From positions 124,001 through 188,000 of the forward strand of contig NZ_WJIB01000001.1 of the NCBI RefSeq assembly GCF_019400745.1: a stretch of DNA of 64,000 nt, in the 5' to 3' direction. The translations under genes were made by a program, and so were the position numbers. The stretch comes from Cohnella sp. CFH 77786. GTDB taxonomy: Bacteria > Bacillota > Bacilli > Paenibacillales > Paenibacillaceae. Positions 1-8,685 of the stretch are shown here, in pieces. The first letter of the stretch is position 1. Each line of letters starts with the position of its first letter. The notes beneath the pieces were generated by a model. It was not told where the DNA came from. It ran no database searches and saw nothing but the letters and a program-made list of their open reading frames with translations.

Positions 1-293
1 GCCCCGGACGTCTGGACCGCCGCGAAAAACAAGTACGAGACGTATCCGATCAGGAGGCCCGCGAGCACTTCCCGGAACACGGCCAGCAAGTAGGTCGCGT
101 CCGCGGTGACCTTGGTGTCGAATCCGACGGTCAGGAAGACGATCACCGACACGAAGAAAGCCAGGCCGATTTTGAGCGTTTTCGGCACATTGCGCGTCGA
201 GAAGACGGGCGCGACCGCAAAAAACGCGCTGATTCGACATAAAACAAGCAGAAAGGCAGGAAACACCTTCATGATCACATCGGTTGTCAACAT
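1..293 (-). CDS. fliR: flagellar export protein FliR, N-terminal part (cut by window edge)
   Basis: Membrane component of the flagellar type III export gate, working with FliP and FliQ. About 97 N-terminal residues are visible; the rest lies beyond base 1. They read as hydrophobic segments around a short basic stretch (STRNVPKTLKIG), as expected for FliR. The chosen ATG is 6 bases after the fliQ stop, the usual tight fliQ-fliR coupling. Family assignment rests on this sequence and on the gene order fliO-fliP-fliQ-fliR. Confidence 0.9.
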   Translation of the reverse strand, partial: MLTTDVIMKVFPAFLLVLCRISAFFAVAPVFSTRNVPKTLKIGLAFFVSVIVFLTVGFDTKVTADATYLLAVFREVLAGLLIGYVSYLFFAAVQTSG

Positions 294-299
294 GAGGCG

Positions 300-569
300 T
301 TATCCTATGTACTGGGCTAAATTGCCCAAGATGTGGCTCGTGAAATCGATCATGATCGTGAGAATCCAGGGACCGAATACGAGAATCGCCACGAACACGG
401 CTACGATTTTAGGAACGAACGCCAGCGTCTGTTCCTGGATCTGCGTCGTGGCCTGAAAGATGCTGACGATCAGGCCGACGATCAATCCCAGGCCCAGCAT
501 CGGCGCACTGACCTTCAGCACCGTATAGAGCGCTTGGCCTGCAAGGCCGATAACGAATTCGGAACTCAT
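300..569 (-). CDS. fliQ: flagellar export protein FliQ
   Basis: Small export-gate subunit of the flagellar type III secretion apparatus in the cytoplasmic membrane. It has 89 residues, the normal family length, with two membrane segments (about residues 15-38 and 53-75) and the typical central stretch FQATTQIQEQTLAFVPK. It lies between fliP (33 bases upstream) and fliR in the conserved order. Nothing unusual seen. Confidence 0.96.
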   Translation of the reverse strand: MSSEFVIGLAGQALYTVLKVSAPMLGLGLIVGLIVSIFQATTQIQEQTLAFVPKIVAVFVAILVFGPWILTIMIDFTSHILGNLAQYIG

Positions 570-602
570 GTGAACCTCCCGCTTGACTCTGTCGCCGGCA
601 TT

Positions 603-1355
603 CTACGCATGGAAGCTGGTGAGCAGCGACCTGACGACCAGATACCAACCGTCGACCAACACGAACAGCAAAATTTTGAACGGCAGCGAGATCATGACCG
701 GCGGCAGCATCATCATGCCCATCGCCATCAGCGTACTCGCGACGACCATGTCGATGACGAGAAACGGGATGAAAATCATAAAGCCCATCTGGAAAGCCGT
801 TTTCAGTTCGCTCAGCGCGTAGGACGGAATGAGGACGGTAATCGGGATATCCTGGAACGTCTTCGGCTTTTCCGTTTTCGTATAGTTCAGGAAAAGCAGG
901 AGATCTTTCTCTCTCGTGTGCTTGTACATGAACTCTTTCATCGGAACGGAAGCTTTCTGCAGCGCTTCGGTTTGCGTGATCTCGTTTTTCAGGTAGGGCT
1001 GAAGGGCATCCTTGTTCACTTGGGACAAAGTCGGAGACATGATGAACAAGGTCAGAAACAGGGCCAAGCCGATCAAAACCTGGTTCGGAGGCATCTGCTG
1101 CGTGCCGAGCGACGTCCGGACGAAGCCGAGCACGATGACGATCCGGGTAAAGCTCGTCATCAGGACGAGGATCGCAGGCGCCAGGCTGAGCACCGTGATC
1201 AGAAGCAGCAGCGACAACGCCGATGCTCCGACCGGCTCCTTGCCGTTGCCCAGCGTAATGTCGACGATGGGACTGTCCGCAGCGAAAACGGAACCTCCGA
1301 AGCCGAACATAAGCGATAACAGAATGATGAAGCTGATGAGCGATTTCTTTTTCAT
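603..1355 (-). CDS. fliP: flagellar export protein FliP
   Basis: Core subunit of the flagellar export gate. The 250 residues start with a cleavable-looking signal peptide (about 1-25, ending GGSVFA), typical of FliP. Then follow the conserved block LAPAILVLMTSFTRIVIVLG (about 58-77), the MPPNQVLIGLALFLT segment, and C-terminal membrane helices with MGMMMLPPVMISLPFKILLF. The start overlaps the fliO stop by four bases (ATGA), which suggests translational coupling. Confidence 0.97.
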   Translation of the reverse strand: MKKKSLISFIILLSLMFGFGGSVFAADSPIVDITLGNGKEPVGASALSLLLLITVLSLAPAILVLMTSFTRIVIVLGFVRTSLGTQQMPPNQVLIGLALFLTLFIMSPTLSQVNKDALQPYLKNEITQTEALQKASVPMKEFMYKHTREKDLLLFLNYTKTEKPKTFQDIPITVLIPSYALSELKTAFQMGFMIFIPFLVIDMVVASTLMAMGMMMLPPVMISLPFKILLFVLVDGWYLVVRSLLTSFHA

Positions 1356-1897
1356 GGGTGGCCCGACCGATCTTCGTTAGGTTTCTCTTCGAGCAGCCGT
1401 TCGGCGCGCTGGCGTCTCTCGGCGAGCTCTCGCAACCGGTTTTCGAGCGTCTTCTCGAAGCTCTCGCGGGCATCCGCGTCCGCGTTTGCCTTGCCGCCCT
1501 CGGGGGATGGGAATTTCCGGGTCCAGCTTCTCAGCCATTCGGGCAACGGGCTTGCGGACGATTCCGCCGCCGAGTCGTGCTCCGCCAGCAACGATGCCAC
1601 CGTCTCGGGATCGGTGATCGATTCGAGCAGCGTAACGTCCTCGCCGACGCCCAGCACGTAAATCCGGCCGTTCCATTCCACGATCTGCATCGATTTGTTC
1701 GTCCCCAGCGGGAACCCGCCGAGCGAACGGAGCGAGCGGTTCGTTCCCCAGCCGCGGTTACGCTTGGCGAGAAAGCGGAGCAGCAGGATGATCAGTCCGA
1801 CGATGACGGCCAGGACGAACAGGATCCAGAGCAGATCCCAGACGGAGCCGGCCGGACCGTTGTCCGCAAATCCGCCCGCGTAATAAAAACCTTTCAT
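1352..1897 (-). CDS. fliO: flagellar biosynthesis protein FliO (FliZ)
   Basis: Accessory membrane protein that helps assemble the FliP ring of the export gate. The 181-residue product has one membrane segment (about 19-43), a basic cytoplasmic edge and a beta-rich FliO domain (SMQIVEWNGRIYVLGVGED). The C-terminal tail is charged and probably coiled. In B. subtilis the gene at this position is called fliZ. It follows cheY by 21 bases and overlaps fliP. Confidence 0.9.
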   Translation of the reverse strand: MKGFYYAGGFADNGPAGSVWDLLWILFVLAVIVGLIILLLRFLAKRNRGWGTNRSLRSLGGFPLGTNKSMQIVEWNGRIYVLGVGEDVTLLESITDPETVASLLAEHDSAAESSASPLPEWLRSWTRKFPSPEGGKANADADARESFEKTLENRLRELAERRQRAERLLEEKPNEDRSGHP

Positions 1898-1918
1898 GGC
1901 CGCTTGTTCGCTCCCGAC

Positions 1919-2281
1919 TTATCCGAGTGTTTTCTTGATGGCTTCGATGACGCGATCGGCTTGGAACGGTTTCACGATGAAATCTTTGGCCCCGGCTTGG
2001 ATGGCATCGATGACCATCGCTTGCTGGCCCATGGCCGAACACATGATGACCTTCGCGTTAGAATCGAGCTTGCGGATTTCCTTGAGCGCGGTAATGCCGT
2101 CCATCTCGGGCATCGTGATATCCATCGTGATCAGGTCCGGATGGAGCTCCTTGTATTTCTCGATGGCTTGCGCTCCGTCTTGCGCTTCTCCAACCACCTC
2201 GTATCCGTTCTTGCTGAGAATGTCGCGGATCATCATGCGCATGAATGCTGCGTCGTCTACAATGAGAATGCGGTTAGCCAT
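1919..2281 (-). CDS. cheY: chemotaxis response regulator CheY
   Basis: Single-domain receiver that carries the CheA phosphoryl signal to the flagellar switch. The 120 residues contain the acidic pair D9/D10, the phospho-acceptor D54 (ITMDITMPEMDG), S82 and K104 (FIVKPF), so the active site is complete. I chose the ATG at 2281 because GGGAGG lies 8 bases upstream; the frame stays open 17 codons further up but that part overlaps fliY. It lies between fliY and fliO as in B. subtilis. Confidence 0.97.
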   Translation of the reverse strand: MANRILIVDDAAFMRMMIRDILSKNGYEVVGEAQDGAQAIEKYKELHPDLITMDITMPEMDGITALKEIRKLDSNAKVIMCSAMGQQAMVIDAIQAGAKDFIVKPFQADRVIEAIKKTLG

Positions 2282-2304
2282 TTCGTTTTCCTCCCGAAGG
2301 TCTC

Positions 2305-3576
2305 TTATTGGATTTTTTGGACGCGATCCCATTGGCTGACGATGTCGGTAACGCGGACGCCGAAGTTTTCGTCGATGACCACGACCTCGCCTTTGGCAAT
2401 CAATTTGTTGTTCACCAGGATGTCGACCGGTTCCCCGGCCAACTTGTCCAACTCGATGATCGAGCCTTGGGACAACTCCAAAATTTCCTTGATCTGCTTC
2501 TGCGTCCGTCCGAGCTCGACCGTGACCTTGAGCGGGATGTCGAGCAACAAATTCAAGTTGGTCTCGTCCGCCTGCGACAGTCCGCTTCCCTGGAAGCTGG
2601 CGAACTGGACGGGGTTGACGTTGACGCTGCGGCCGCCTGCCCCGAGCGTCTGCGGATAAGAAGGCTGCGCTCCGTATCCTGGAGGCATGGATGCCATCGG
2701 CGGCATCTGGTAAGCGGCCTCCTGCGGCGGCATATGGTAAGCCGGCGGCATCTGCTGCGGAGGCATTTGCTGCGGCATCTGCTGCGGCGCGGAAGCCGCA
2801 GGAGATGCCGCAGCCGCGGGAGCCGGGTAAGACGGCGCCGCTTGGGGAGCCGGCTGCGGAGCGGGGGCCGGCTGGGCGTCGCCCATCAGGGAACGGACGA
2901 GTTCCTTCGCGAACGGCACCGTCAGCAGCTGCATGATCGTCGAATCGATCAAATCCCCGATTTTCAGCCGGAAGGAGATTTTGATGAACATGTCTTCCGT
3001 AGGGATGTTGGAAACGCCGGAATTGTTCGCAACGTCGAGAATGTCGATACCCGGAGGGGAGATGTTGACCATCCGATTGAAAATCGTCGACATGGATGTC
3101 GCCGACGACCCCATCATTTGGTTCATCGCTTCCTGCACCGCGCTGATATGGATTTCGTTCAATTCCTCCGCGGTGACGTTGCCTTCTCCGCCCAGCATCA
3201 AGTCTGCGATCACCTGCGCGTCGTGCGTTTTGATCACGAGGGAGTTGATCCCTTCGAACCCGTCCACGTAACGAACGTGCACGGCGACGTGCGGCTTCGG
3301 AAACTCCTCGTTGAACCGATCCCTGGAGATCGCGGACACCTGAGGCGTGGTGATGTCCACTTTGCGGCCGAGCAGCGTCGACAAGGCCGTCGCCGCGCTG
3401 CCGAACGTGATGTTGCCGATTTCGCCGAGCGCGTCCTGTTCGATCGGCGTCAGCAGGTCATCCAAAGAAAGTTCGCCGTCGAACCCGAACGAAGAAGCCG
3501 CCTCCGGCTCCTCGCCGGACGATTGCCTCAGAAGCGCGTCGATCTCCTCCTGGGATAAGTAATCTTTACTCGTCAT
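2305..3576 (-). CDS. fliY: flagellar switch protein and CheY-P phosphatase FliY
   Basis: Switch-complex protein that also dephosphorylates CheY-P. Residues 6-16 (YLSQEEIDALL) match the CheY-binding tail shared with FliM. The CheC-type phosphatase domain (about 40-235) carries two D/S-x3-E-x2-N motifs, D48/E52/N55 and S145/E149/N152. A linker of about 90 residues (240-330) is very rich in Pro, Gln, Met and Ala. The C-terminal SpoA/FliN-like domain (about 340-415) completes the 423-residue protein, longer than B. subtilis FliY mainly through the linker. The start lies inside the end of fliM. Confidence 0.96.
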   Translation of the reverse strand: MTSKDYLSQEEIDALLRQSSGEEPEAASSFGFDGELSLDDLLTPIEQDALGEIGNITFGSAATALSTLLGRKVDITTPQVSAISRDRFNEEFPKPHVAVHVRYVDGFEGINSLVIKTHDAQVIADLMLGGEGNVTAEELNEIHISAVQEAMNQMMGSSATSMSTIFNRMVNISPPGIDILDVANNSGVSNIPTEDMFIKISFRLKIGDLIDSTIMQLLTVPFAKELVRSLMGDAQPAPAPQPAPQAAPSYPAPAAAASPAASAPQQMPQQMPPQQMPPAYHMPPQEAAYQMPPMASMPPGYGAQPSYPQTLGAGGRSVNVNPVQFASFQGSGLSQADETNLNLLLDIPLKVTVELGRTQKQIKEILELSQGSIIELDKLAGEPVDILVNNKLIAKGEVVVIDENFGVRVTDIVSQWDRVQKIQ

Positions 3577-4567
3577 GGATTTCTTCCACCCCTTCGCTGA
3601 CGATTTCGTTAATTTGGATCGCCATCTTGTCTTTGACCGTACCGGGGCTGGCGATGAACTTGACCTTATCCCCTACTTTCACTTCCAACCCCTCGCCGGT
3701 CGGCTTGTTCAAGGCGATGACGTCTCCGACCGCAAGATTCAGGAATTCGTGAACCGATATGTGCGAGGAACCCAGTTCGGCGACGACGGGAAGCTTCGCC
3801 TTGCTCACCCGTTTCTCGAGCATGATCTGCTCCTCCGGCGCCCTCATTTTCTTCTGGGAGGCAAACCATTGGTGGGCGGACAGCCTCGGCATGACCGGCT
3901 CGATGACCACGTGCGGAATACAGAGGTTGATCATACCCGTCGTATCCCCGATTTTCGTACTGAGCGAAATCAGCGCGATCGTTTCGTTCGGGGACACGAT
4001 CTGCATGAACTGGGGATTCGTCTCCAGCGCTTCCAGCCTCGGCTGCATGTCGATCACCGTCTTCCATGCCTCCTGCAGGCTGTCGAACGCCCGGCTGAAA
4101 ATCCGCTCCATGATGATCGTTTCGATTTCGGTCAGGCTGCCGATTTTGGTCGGCGCGGCGCCCGCGCCTCCTAGCACGCGGTCCAGCATCGCGAACGCGA
4201 CGTTCGGATGCACCTCCAGCACCATGCGACCTTCGAGCGGCTCCGCTTCGAAAATGTTGAGTATCGTCATTTTCGGGATGGACCGGATGAATTCGTCGTA
4301 GGGGAGCTGCTCCACCTGAACGACGCTGATCTGCACGAACGTCCGGAGCTGGGCGGAAAAATAGGTCGTCAGGTAACGCGCGAAGTTCTCATGGATCCGG
4401 GTCAAGCTGCGGATATGGTCCTTCGAGAAACGCACCGCGCGTTTGAAATCGTAGGACCGCACCTTCTTCTGCGTATCCTCTTTTTTGAGCTCCTCCGCGT
4501 CCATTTCGCCGGACGACAGCGCGGCCAAGAGCGCGTCGATCTCGTTCTGCGACAAAACGTCAACCAA
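3566..4567 (-). CDS. fliM: flagellar motor switch protein FliM
   Basis: C-ring protein that binds CheY-P and controls rotation direction. It contains the N-terminal CheY-binding motif VLSQNEIDALLAAL, the middle CheC-like domain with DRVLGGAGA, and a C-terminal SpoA domain (residues about 255-325). An upstream GTG at 4576 falls against the SD sequence GAAAGGGG, so the TTG at 4567, eight bases after it, is the more likely start; this costs only three residues. The gene overlaps fliY by 11 bases. Confidence 0.95.
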   Translation of the reverse strand: MVDVLSQNEIDALLAALSSGEMDAEELKKEDTQKKVRSYDFKRAVRFSKDHIRSLTRIHENFARYLTTYFSAQLRTFVQISVVQVEQLPYDEFIRSIPKMTILNIFEAEPLEGRMVLEVHPNVAFAMLDRVLGGAGAAPTKIGSLTEIETIIMERIFSRAFDSLQEAWKTVIDMQPRLEALETNPQFMQIVSPNETIALISLSTKIGDTTGMINLCIPHVVIEPVMPRLSAHQWFASQKKMRAPEEQIMLEKRVSKAKLPVVAELGSSHISVHEFLNLAVGDVIALNKPTGEGLEVKVGDKVKFIASPGTVKDKMAIQINEIVSEGVEEIHDE

Positions 4568-4615
4568 ATCTCTCACCCCTTTCCAAACCCCGTAATCGGA
4601 CGTCCGTCCGGCCCG

Positions 4616-5098
4616 TCATACTTGCTGCATGATGAAATCTTTCAATTCGACCTTCGTGACCTTGCCTTCGGTAAGCACTTCGTTGATCGAGTTGATCAAT
4701 CCCGCGTAGAGCTGATCCTTGCCTTTCGTGCCCTGCAGGTCCTCCGGCTTCATGACCCACAGAGCGCGGTTGATGATCGGCCTGACCACGATATCCTTGA
4801 TTTTGTCGAATTCCTCCTTGCTCTTCTCGCTGTCGAGCTGGAAGATGAACCCCGTGATGACCACGTAGGAGGTGTCCGCGATATTCGTTTTGATATCGGT
4901 TAACTCGGATGTGACCTTGAGGAGCTCATCCGCGGAGAGCGTATTCGCCTCCACATTCTTTACGCTCTCCGCCGCCTGCGCCGCAGGATCTTTGGAGTGG
5001 GAACCGCTGAAATACTGGTTCCACACGTAGATGCCCGCCGAAATGATCAGCGTGATCGCCAGCAGAAGCGAAACGAGCCAAGGTAACATTTTCTTCAT
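4616..5098 (-). CDS. fliL: flagellar basal body-associated protein FliL
   Basis: Inner-membrane protein that surrounds the stator and stabilises it. The 160-residue product has an N-terminal membrane anchor (about 4-27, MLPWLVSLLLAITLIISAG) and an extracytoplasmic stomatin-like FliL domain ending VELKDFIMQQV. The ATG at 5098 overlaps the swrD stop (ATGA). The frame is open upstream for about 96 codons, but that sequence is the shadow of swrD. Confidence 0.94.
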   Translation of the reverse strand: MKKMLPWLVSLLLAITLIISAGIYVWNQYFSGSHSKDPAAQAAESVKNVEANTLSADELLKVTSELTDIKTNIADTSYVVITGFIFQLDSEKSKEEFDKIKDIVVRPIINRALWVMKPEDLQGTKGKDQLYAGLINSINEVLTEGKVTKVELKDFIMQQV

Positions 5099-5328
5099 GA
5101 CGAAGCTCCCTCCGATTGCGTATCCGCCGGGCCGGTTATCGCGGCCATGATGCCGATACTGCGCAGATAGTGCCGGATGGACCGGATCACATCCGATGAA
5201 TGTTCGGTAACCATGTATTTCTTGCCCGTCGTGAGCGTAATGATCGTGTCCGGCGTCTGTTCCACCGTTTCGATCAACAAAGCGTTGACATGAAACTGAC
5301 TGCCGTTGAGCCTCGTAACGGCGATCAT
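5095..5328 (-). CDS. swrD: flagellar protein SwrD (FlbD family)
   Basis: A 77-residue FlbD-family protein. In B. subtilis the homologue (SwrD) raises flagellar power and is needed for swarming. The N-terminal part MIAVTRLNGSQFHVNALLIE and the segment TLTTGKKYMVTE are characteristic. It sits between the hook gene (58 bases) and fliL (four-base overlap), its usual place. The tail GPADTQSEGASS is polar and poorly conserved. Confidence 0.9.
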   Translation of the reverse strand: MIAVTRLNGSQFHVNALLIETVEQTPDTIITLTTGKKYMVTEHSSDVIRSIRHYLRSIGIMAAITGPADTQSEGASS

Positions 5329-5386
5329 GGAGATCCCCCCGTTCCGCGAGGGAGAGGGCCGAGCCCTCTCCCGGCGGCCGCGTCAA

Positions 5387-6211
5387 TTATCGTTTCAGAT
5401 TGACGACTTCCTGCAAAATATCGTCCGAGGTCGTGATGATCCGCGAATTCGCCTGGAACCCGCGCTGCGCGACGATCATCTCGGTGAATTCGTTCGTAAG
5501 GTCGACGTTGGACATTTCAAGCTGGCCGGAGATGATGGCGCCCGTGCCGAGCTCGATGTTGTTCGCGGTCGTCGGCGCGAACGCGCCGTCCGCGTTCGCG
5601 TTCGCCGTCACGCGGTACAGGTTCCCTCCGACTTTCTCCAGACCGCCCGGGTTCGTCACCTTGGCGACTCCGATGAAAGTTCCGGTTCCCGTCGCGTTGC
5701 CGTCGGCGCCGATCGCCATGATTTGGCCGTCCTGGGCGATCGAGAACGCCGTTACGTCCTCGCCCAATGTGATCGGAGCGCTGCCGTCGGAGCTGGCGAC
5801 GAGCATCCCGTCGGCGTTAACCAATTGGCGGTTGGCGTCCAAGGTGAAGTTGCCGGCACGGGTCAAATAGCTGATTTCGCTGTCGGACGTCGGTTTGACG
5901 ATGAAGAACCCGTCCCCGTCGATCCGCAAATCCGTCGGTACGTTGGTCGTCATGGCGCTGCCCGGCGTATGGATCGTGTCGATCGCGGACACCGCGACGC
6001 CGAGGCCGACCTGTCTGGCGTTGACGCCGCCGCTCGTTCCTTCGACGGGCGCCGTGACGCCCGACATCGACTGGCTCAGGATGTCCTTGAACATCACGCG
6101 CCCCGCTTTGAATCCGACGGTATTGACGTTGGCGATATTGTTTCCGATCACGTCGAGCTTCGTCTGGAAGCCTCTCATGCCGGATACGCCGGAGTACATG
6201 GAACGCAACAT
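5387..6211 (-). CDS. flgE: flagellar hook protein FlgE (often annotated FlgG)
   Basis: Rod/hook family protein of 274 residues. The N-terminal flagellar rod block (MLRSMYSGVSGMRGFQTKLD, then NNIANVNTVGFKAGR) and the C-terminal block (about 230-270, VDLTNEFTEMIVAQRGFQAN) form the coiled-coil domain shared by axial proteins. Length and place after flgD fit the short Bacillus hook protein, which older annotations call flgG; sequence alone cannot fully separate hook from distal rod. Confidence 0.88.
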   Translation of the reverse strand: MLRSMYSGVSGMRGFQTKLDVIGNNIANVNTVGFKAGRVMFKDILSQSMSGVTAPVEGTSGGVNARQVGLGVAVSAIDTIHTPGSAMTTNVPTDLRIDGDGFFIVKPTSDSEISYLTRAGNFTLDANRQLVNADGMLVASSDGSAPITLGEDVTAFSIAQDGQIMAIGADGNATGTGTFIGVAKVTNPGGLEKVGGNLYRVTANANADGAFAPTTANNIELGTGAIISGQLEMSNVDLTNEFTEMIVAQRGFQANSRIITTSDDILQEVVNLKR

Positions 6212-6318
6212 GGAATGAAACCTACCTCCCGCTGATTTTGGAGTACGGCCGCTTCAGTCGATCCGCGGCCAGGGCCCCCCTTGCCGGGTCCAGCCCTTCT
6301 TGCTTCGCATTCCGTTCG

Positions 6319-6708
6319 CTAACTGACGACGACCGCGCTGTCGATCTGCGTGAAGACGTGCTCTTTCATCGAAGAGCCGTCCATCGCCGTCACGACGGTC
6401 CGGTTCGGCACGTTGACGATCATCGCGATGTCCCGGAACAGGACGAGCGAATCCCTCGCGCCTTTGGCAGCGGCCTGATCCACGGCGCCCGCGATCCGTT
6501 CCAGCTGGTCGGAATTCAGCACGATTCCTCTCTGCTCGAGCCTTTGCTCGGCGTGATGGCTGAATTTCAGCTGCTGGCGCTGAAGAAGTTCCCGGAAGGA
6601 TACCCCTTCAGGCGACGTTCCCGGAGTTCGGGCCAGGGCGCGTGTTCCTTGAAGCGGCGCCGCCCGTCCTGCCGTGAGCGGCAGGGTCATGATCCGGTGG
6701 TCACTCAT
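6319..6708 (-). CDS. flagellar operon protein, TIGR02530 type
   Basis: A 129-residue protein of a family found only in flagellar operons of Firmicutes; its function is unknown to me. Recognisable features are the segment FSHHAEQRLEQRGI and the C-terminal half DSLVLFRDIAMIVNVPNRTV, which looks like a small alpha/beta domain. The first 35 residues are low complexity. It overlaps flgD by eight bases and is followed by about 107 non-coding bases before the hook gene. The context suggests a role in hook assembly. Confidence 0.82.
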   Translation of the reverse strand: MSDHRIMTLPLTAGRAAPLQGTRALARTPGTSPEGVSFRELLQRQQLKFSHHAEQRLEQRGIVLNSDQLERIAGAVDQAAAKGARDSLVLFRDIAMIVNVPNRTVVTAMDGSSMKEHVFTQIDSAVVVS

Positions 6709-7180
6709 TCGGGGTCCCTCCTCCGCCGGAGGTTACCGAACCCGTGGAGGGCGTGTCCGAAATGGACAGCACTTCGTCGATTTTCACTTCCGCGGATCCG
6801 ACCTTGACATACTGGACGCCGTCTCGCCGGATGATCGATTCCACGACGCCCGAACGGCTTACCGTTTCCCCCGAGCTCGTCGTTTCCTGCCACCCGACCG
6901 TTTTGCCGATCAATCCGGCCGCCATACCGGCCGACTGGCGAAGCGCGGTCAATTGGGTCGCCATGTTCATCGTCTGCTCCAAAGCGGAGAACTGCGCCAT
7001 CTGGGCGATGAAATCCTTGTCTTGCATCGGCTGCATCGGATCCTGATTCTTGAGCTGGGTGACGAGAATCTGCAGAAACTGGTCCTTGCCCAAGTCCTTC
7101 GCCGGCTTTCGTGCCGCCGACTGCACGTTCTGGGCCGAATAGTTCGGCCAAATGTTCGTCGTTCCGGCGCTATCCGCCAC
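6701..7180 (-). CDS. flgD: flagellar hook assembly scaffold FlgD
   Basis: Hook-cap protein needed for polymerisation of hook subunits. The conserved block DQFLQILVTQLKNQDPMQPM and the following DFIAQMAQFSALEQT identify it. I chose the GTG at 7180: AAGGAGG lies eight bases upstream, whereas the more distal GTG at 7189 falls inside the SD itself. At 159 residues it is a short FlgD of the Bacillus type, with a Gly-rich tail. The next gene overlaps its end by eight bases. Confidence 0.93.
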   Translation of the reverse strand: MADSAGTTNIWPNYSAQNVQSAARKPAKDLGKDQFLQILVTQLKNQDPMQPMQDKDFIAQMAQFSALEQTMNMATQLTALRQSAGMAAGLIGKTVGWQETTSSGETVSRSGVVESIIRRDGVQYVKVGSAEVKIDEVLSISDTPSTGSVTSGGGGTPNE

Positions 7181-7201
7181 CGGTCTCACCTCCTTGCCGC
7201 G

Positions 7202-8647
7202 TTAAGCCGTAACGTTAAGCGAGCTGCCGTACCCGATCTCCCGAAGGAACGCCGTCCTGTCAAGCTCCGCTTCGAATGCCGCGGCGTCCTCGTAAACGGC
7301 GCTGCTGCCCCTGCCTTTCGGGTGGCCTCCTTGGCGGCCGTTCCCGGATTGCTCGTGCCGTCCCTGGAAGAAAGCGGCGGAGTCGGCGGAAACGGACGAA
7401 GATTGCTGCACGACTTCCATTTTGTCGACCTGCAGGCCTTGCCCTTGAAGTGCGGCGCGCAGTTGGGACAATTGGGTTTCGAGCATGTCGCGCGCGGCCC
7501 CGTTCTCCGTGACGAATTGGGCGGTCATGAGCCCGTTCTGGATCGTGATCTTGATATCTACCTGGCCCAAGTGCTCCGGATGGAGGGAAATCTTGGCCTC
7601 CGACGTTCCGTGCCCCTGCGTCAGGATGAACTGCTTCACCAGGAACTTGCCCATGTGATCGGCGAACTGCTGAACCGGCACTTGGGCGGGCGCTCCCGCA
7701 CTTGCGGACGGAGACACCGGCATAGCGGCGTTCGCGTCTCTCTGCAGCGTCCAGGCCAGCGCGGTCCCGTTCTGTCCGGAAGTTTCGGCCGATTCGGCCG
7801 CCGGCACCGCTTGGTTTTCAGGCGCCGTGCCCGCTTCCGTTCCTTGCGCTTGATGGAAATGCCAGACCGGACTGCGCAGCGGAAGGACGGTTTTGCTAAC
7901 GGCTTCGGCTTGGACGCCGGCCGTTTGCTCGCCCTTGGCAGCCGCGTTCGCGGATGGGCCTGCATTCGCTGACGGGTTAGCCGCCTGGGGCGCCGTCGTC
8001 GCCGTTTGCGGGGACTCGGATGCCTGTCCGGCCTTGCCTTTCGAAGACGTCCATGGCTGCAGCGCTTCGAAGGCCTGCTTGAGCGTTTGCTCCAGCTGCT
8101 CGGCTTGTCCGTTAAGCGTCCCTCCTTGGGCTAGCCGGTGCTGCAATTGCACGAGAGACTCACGCAATGCCGCGATCAAATCCTGCTGCGCGCCCCGAAC
8201 CGGTTTTTGCGAATCGAAGCCCATACCGTCCGCATCCGTCACAACGGAAGCGCCGTCGTTCTGCGCCGGAACATTCGCACCCGATCCGTTTAGCAGATTT
8301 TGGACCATCAGGAGCAAGGCCGCCAGCAGTTCTTGCAGCTCTGCCGGCAATTCGGCGTCCGGAGCCAGCCCGTTCAATTGATCCGTCAGTCCGCTGAGCA
8401 GTTCGGCCAACGGATTGGAGGAAGTCTCCCCCGTCTGGCCCCCAAGAAGACCGAGCAATCCCGTCAGACCTGCCGGAAGGCCGCTGCCCGTTGCCGAAGC
8501 GCCGGTGCCGCCGGTGCCTTCGACAGCTTGCACAAGCGCGGTGGCGAAGCCGCCCGCGGATCCGGTTTTTCCCGTTGCCGAGCCTGCGGCTTGGCCGGTT
8601 GCGGAGGTTGCCGCGTTCACCGTTGCCGCGATTCCGTTTGCGTTCAT
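7202..8647 (-). CDS. fliK: flagellar hook-length control protein FliK
   Basis: Secreted molecular ruler that ends hook export. The 481 residues are mostly Ala/Gly/Ser/Gln-rich and unordered, which is usual for the N-terminal ruler part. The C-terminal Flg_hook domain (about 345-430) is clear: KISLHPEHLGQVDIKITIQN, then METQLSQLRAALQGQGL in variant form. A very good SD (AAAGGAGG) precedes the ATG. It lies just upstream of flgD, as in other Bacilli. Confidence 0.92.
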   Translation of the reverse strand: MNANGIAATVNAATSATGQAAGSATGKTGSAGGFATALVQAVEGTGGTGASATGSGLPAGLTGLLGLLGGQTGETSSNPLAELLSGLTDQLNGLAPDAELPAELQELLAALLLMVQNLLNGSGANVPAQNDGASVVTDADGMGFDSQKPVRGAQQDLIAALRESLVQLQHRLAQGGTLNGQAEQLEQTLKQAFEALQPWTSSKGKAGQASESPQTATTAPQAANPSANAGPSANAAAKGEQTAGVQAEAVSKTVLPLRSPVWHFHQAQGTEAGTAPENQAVPAAESAETSGQNGTALAWTLQRDANAAMPVSPSASAGAPAQVPVQQFADHMGKFLVKQFILTQGHGTSEAKISLHPEHLGQVDIKITIQNGLMTAQFVTENGAARDMLETQLSQLRAALQGQGLQVDKMEVVQQSSSVSADSAAFFQGRHEQSGNGRQGGHPKGRGSSAVYEDAAAFEAELDRTAFLREIGYGSSLNVTA

Positions 8648-8685
8648 GTTGTTTCACCTCCTTTCACGTGGCGTTGCCGCAATCG

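Noticed and set aside
333-1319. Long plus-strand frame opposite fliQ-fliP (328 codons)
   Set aside because: Strongly biased shadow (many Arg, His, Asp) of well-supported minus-strand flagellar genes; no SD.
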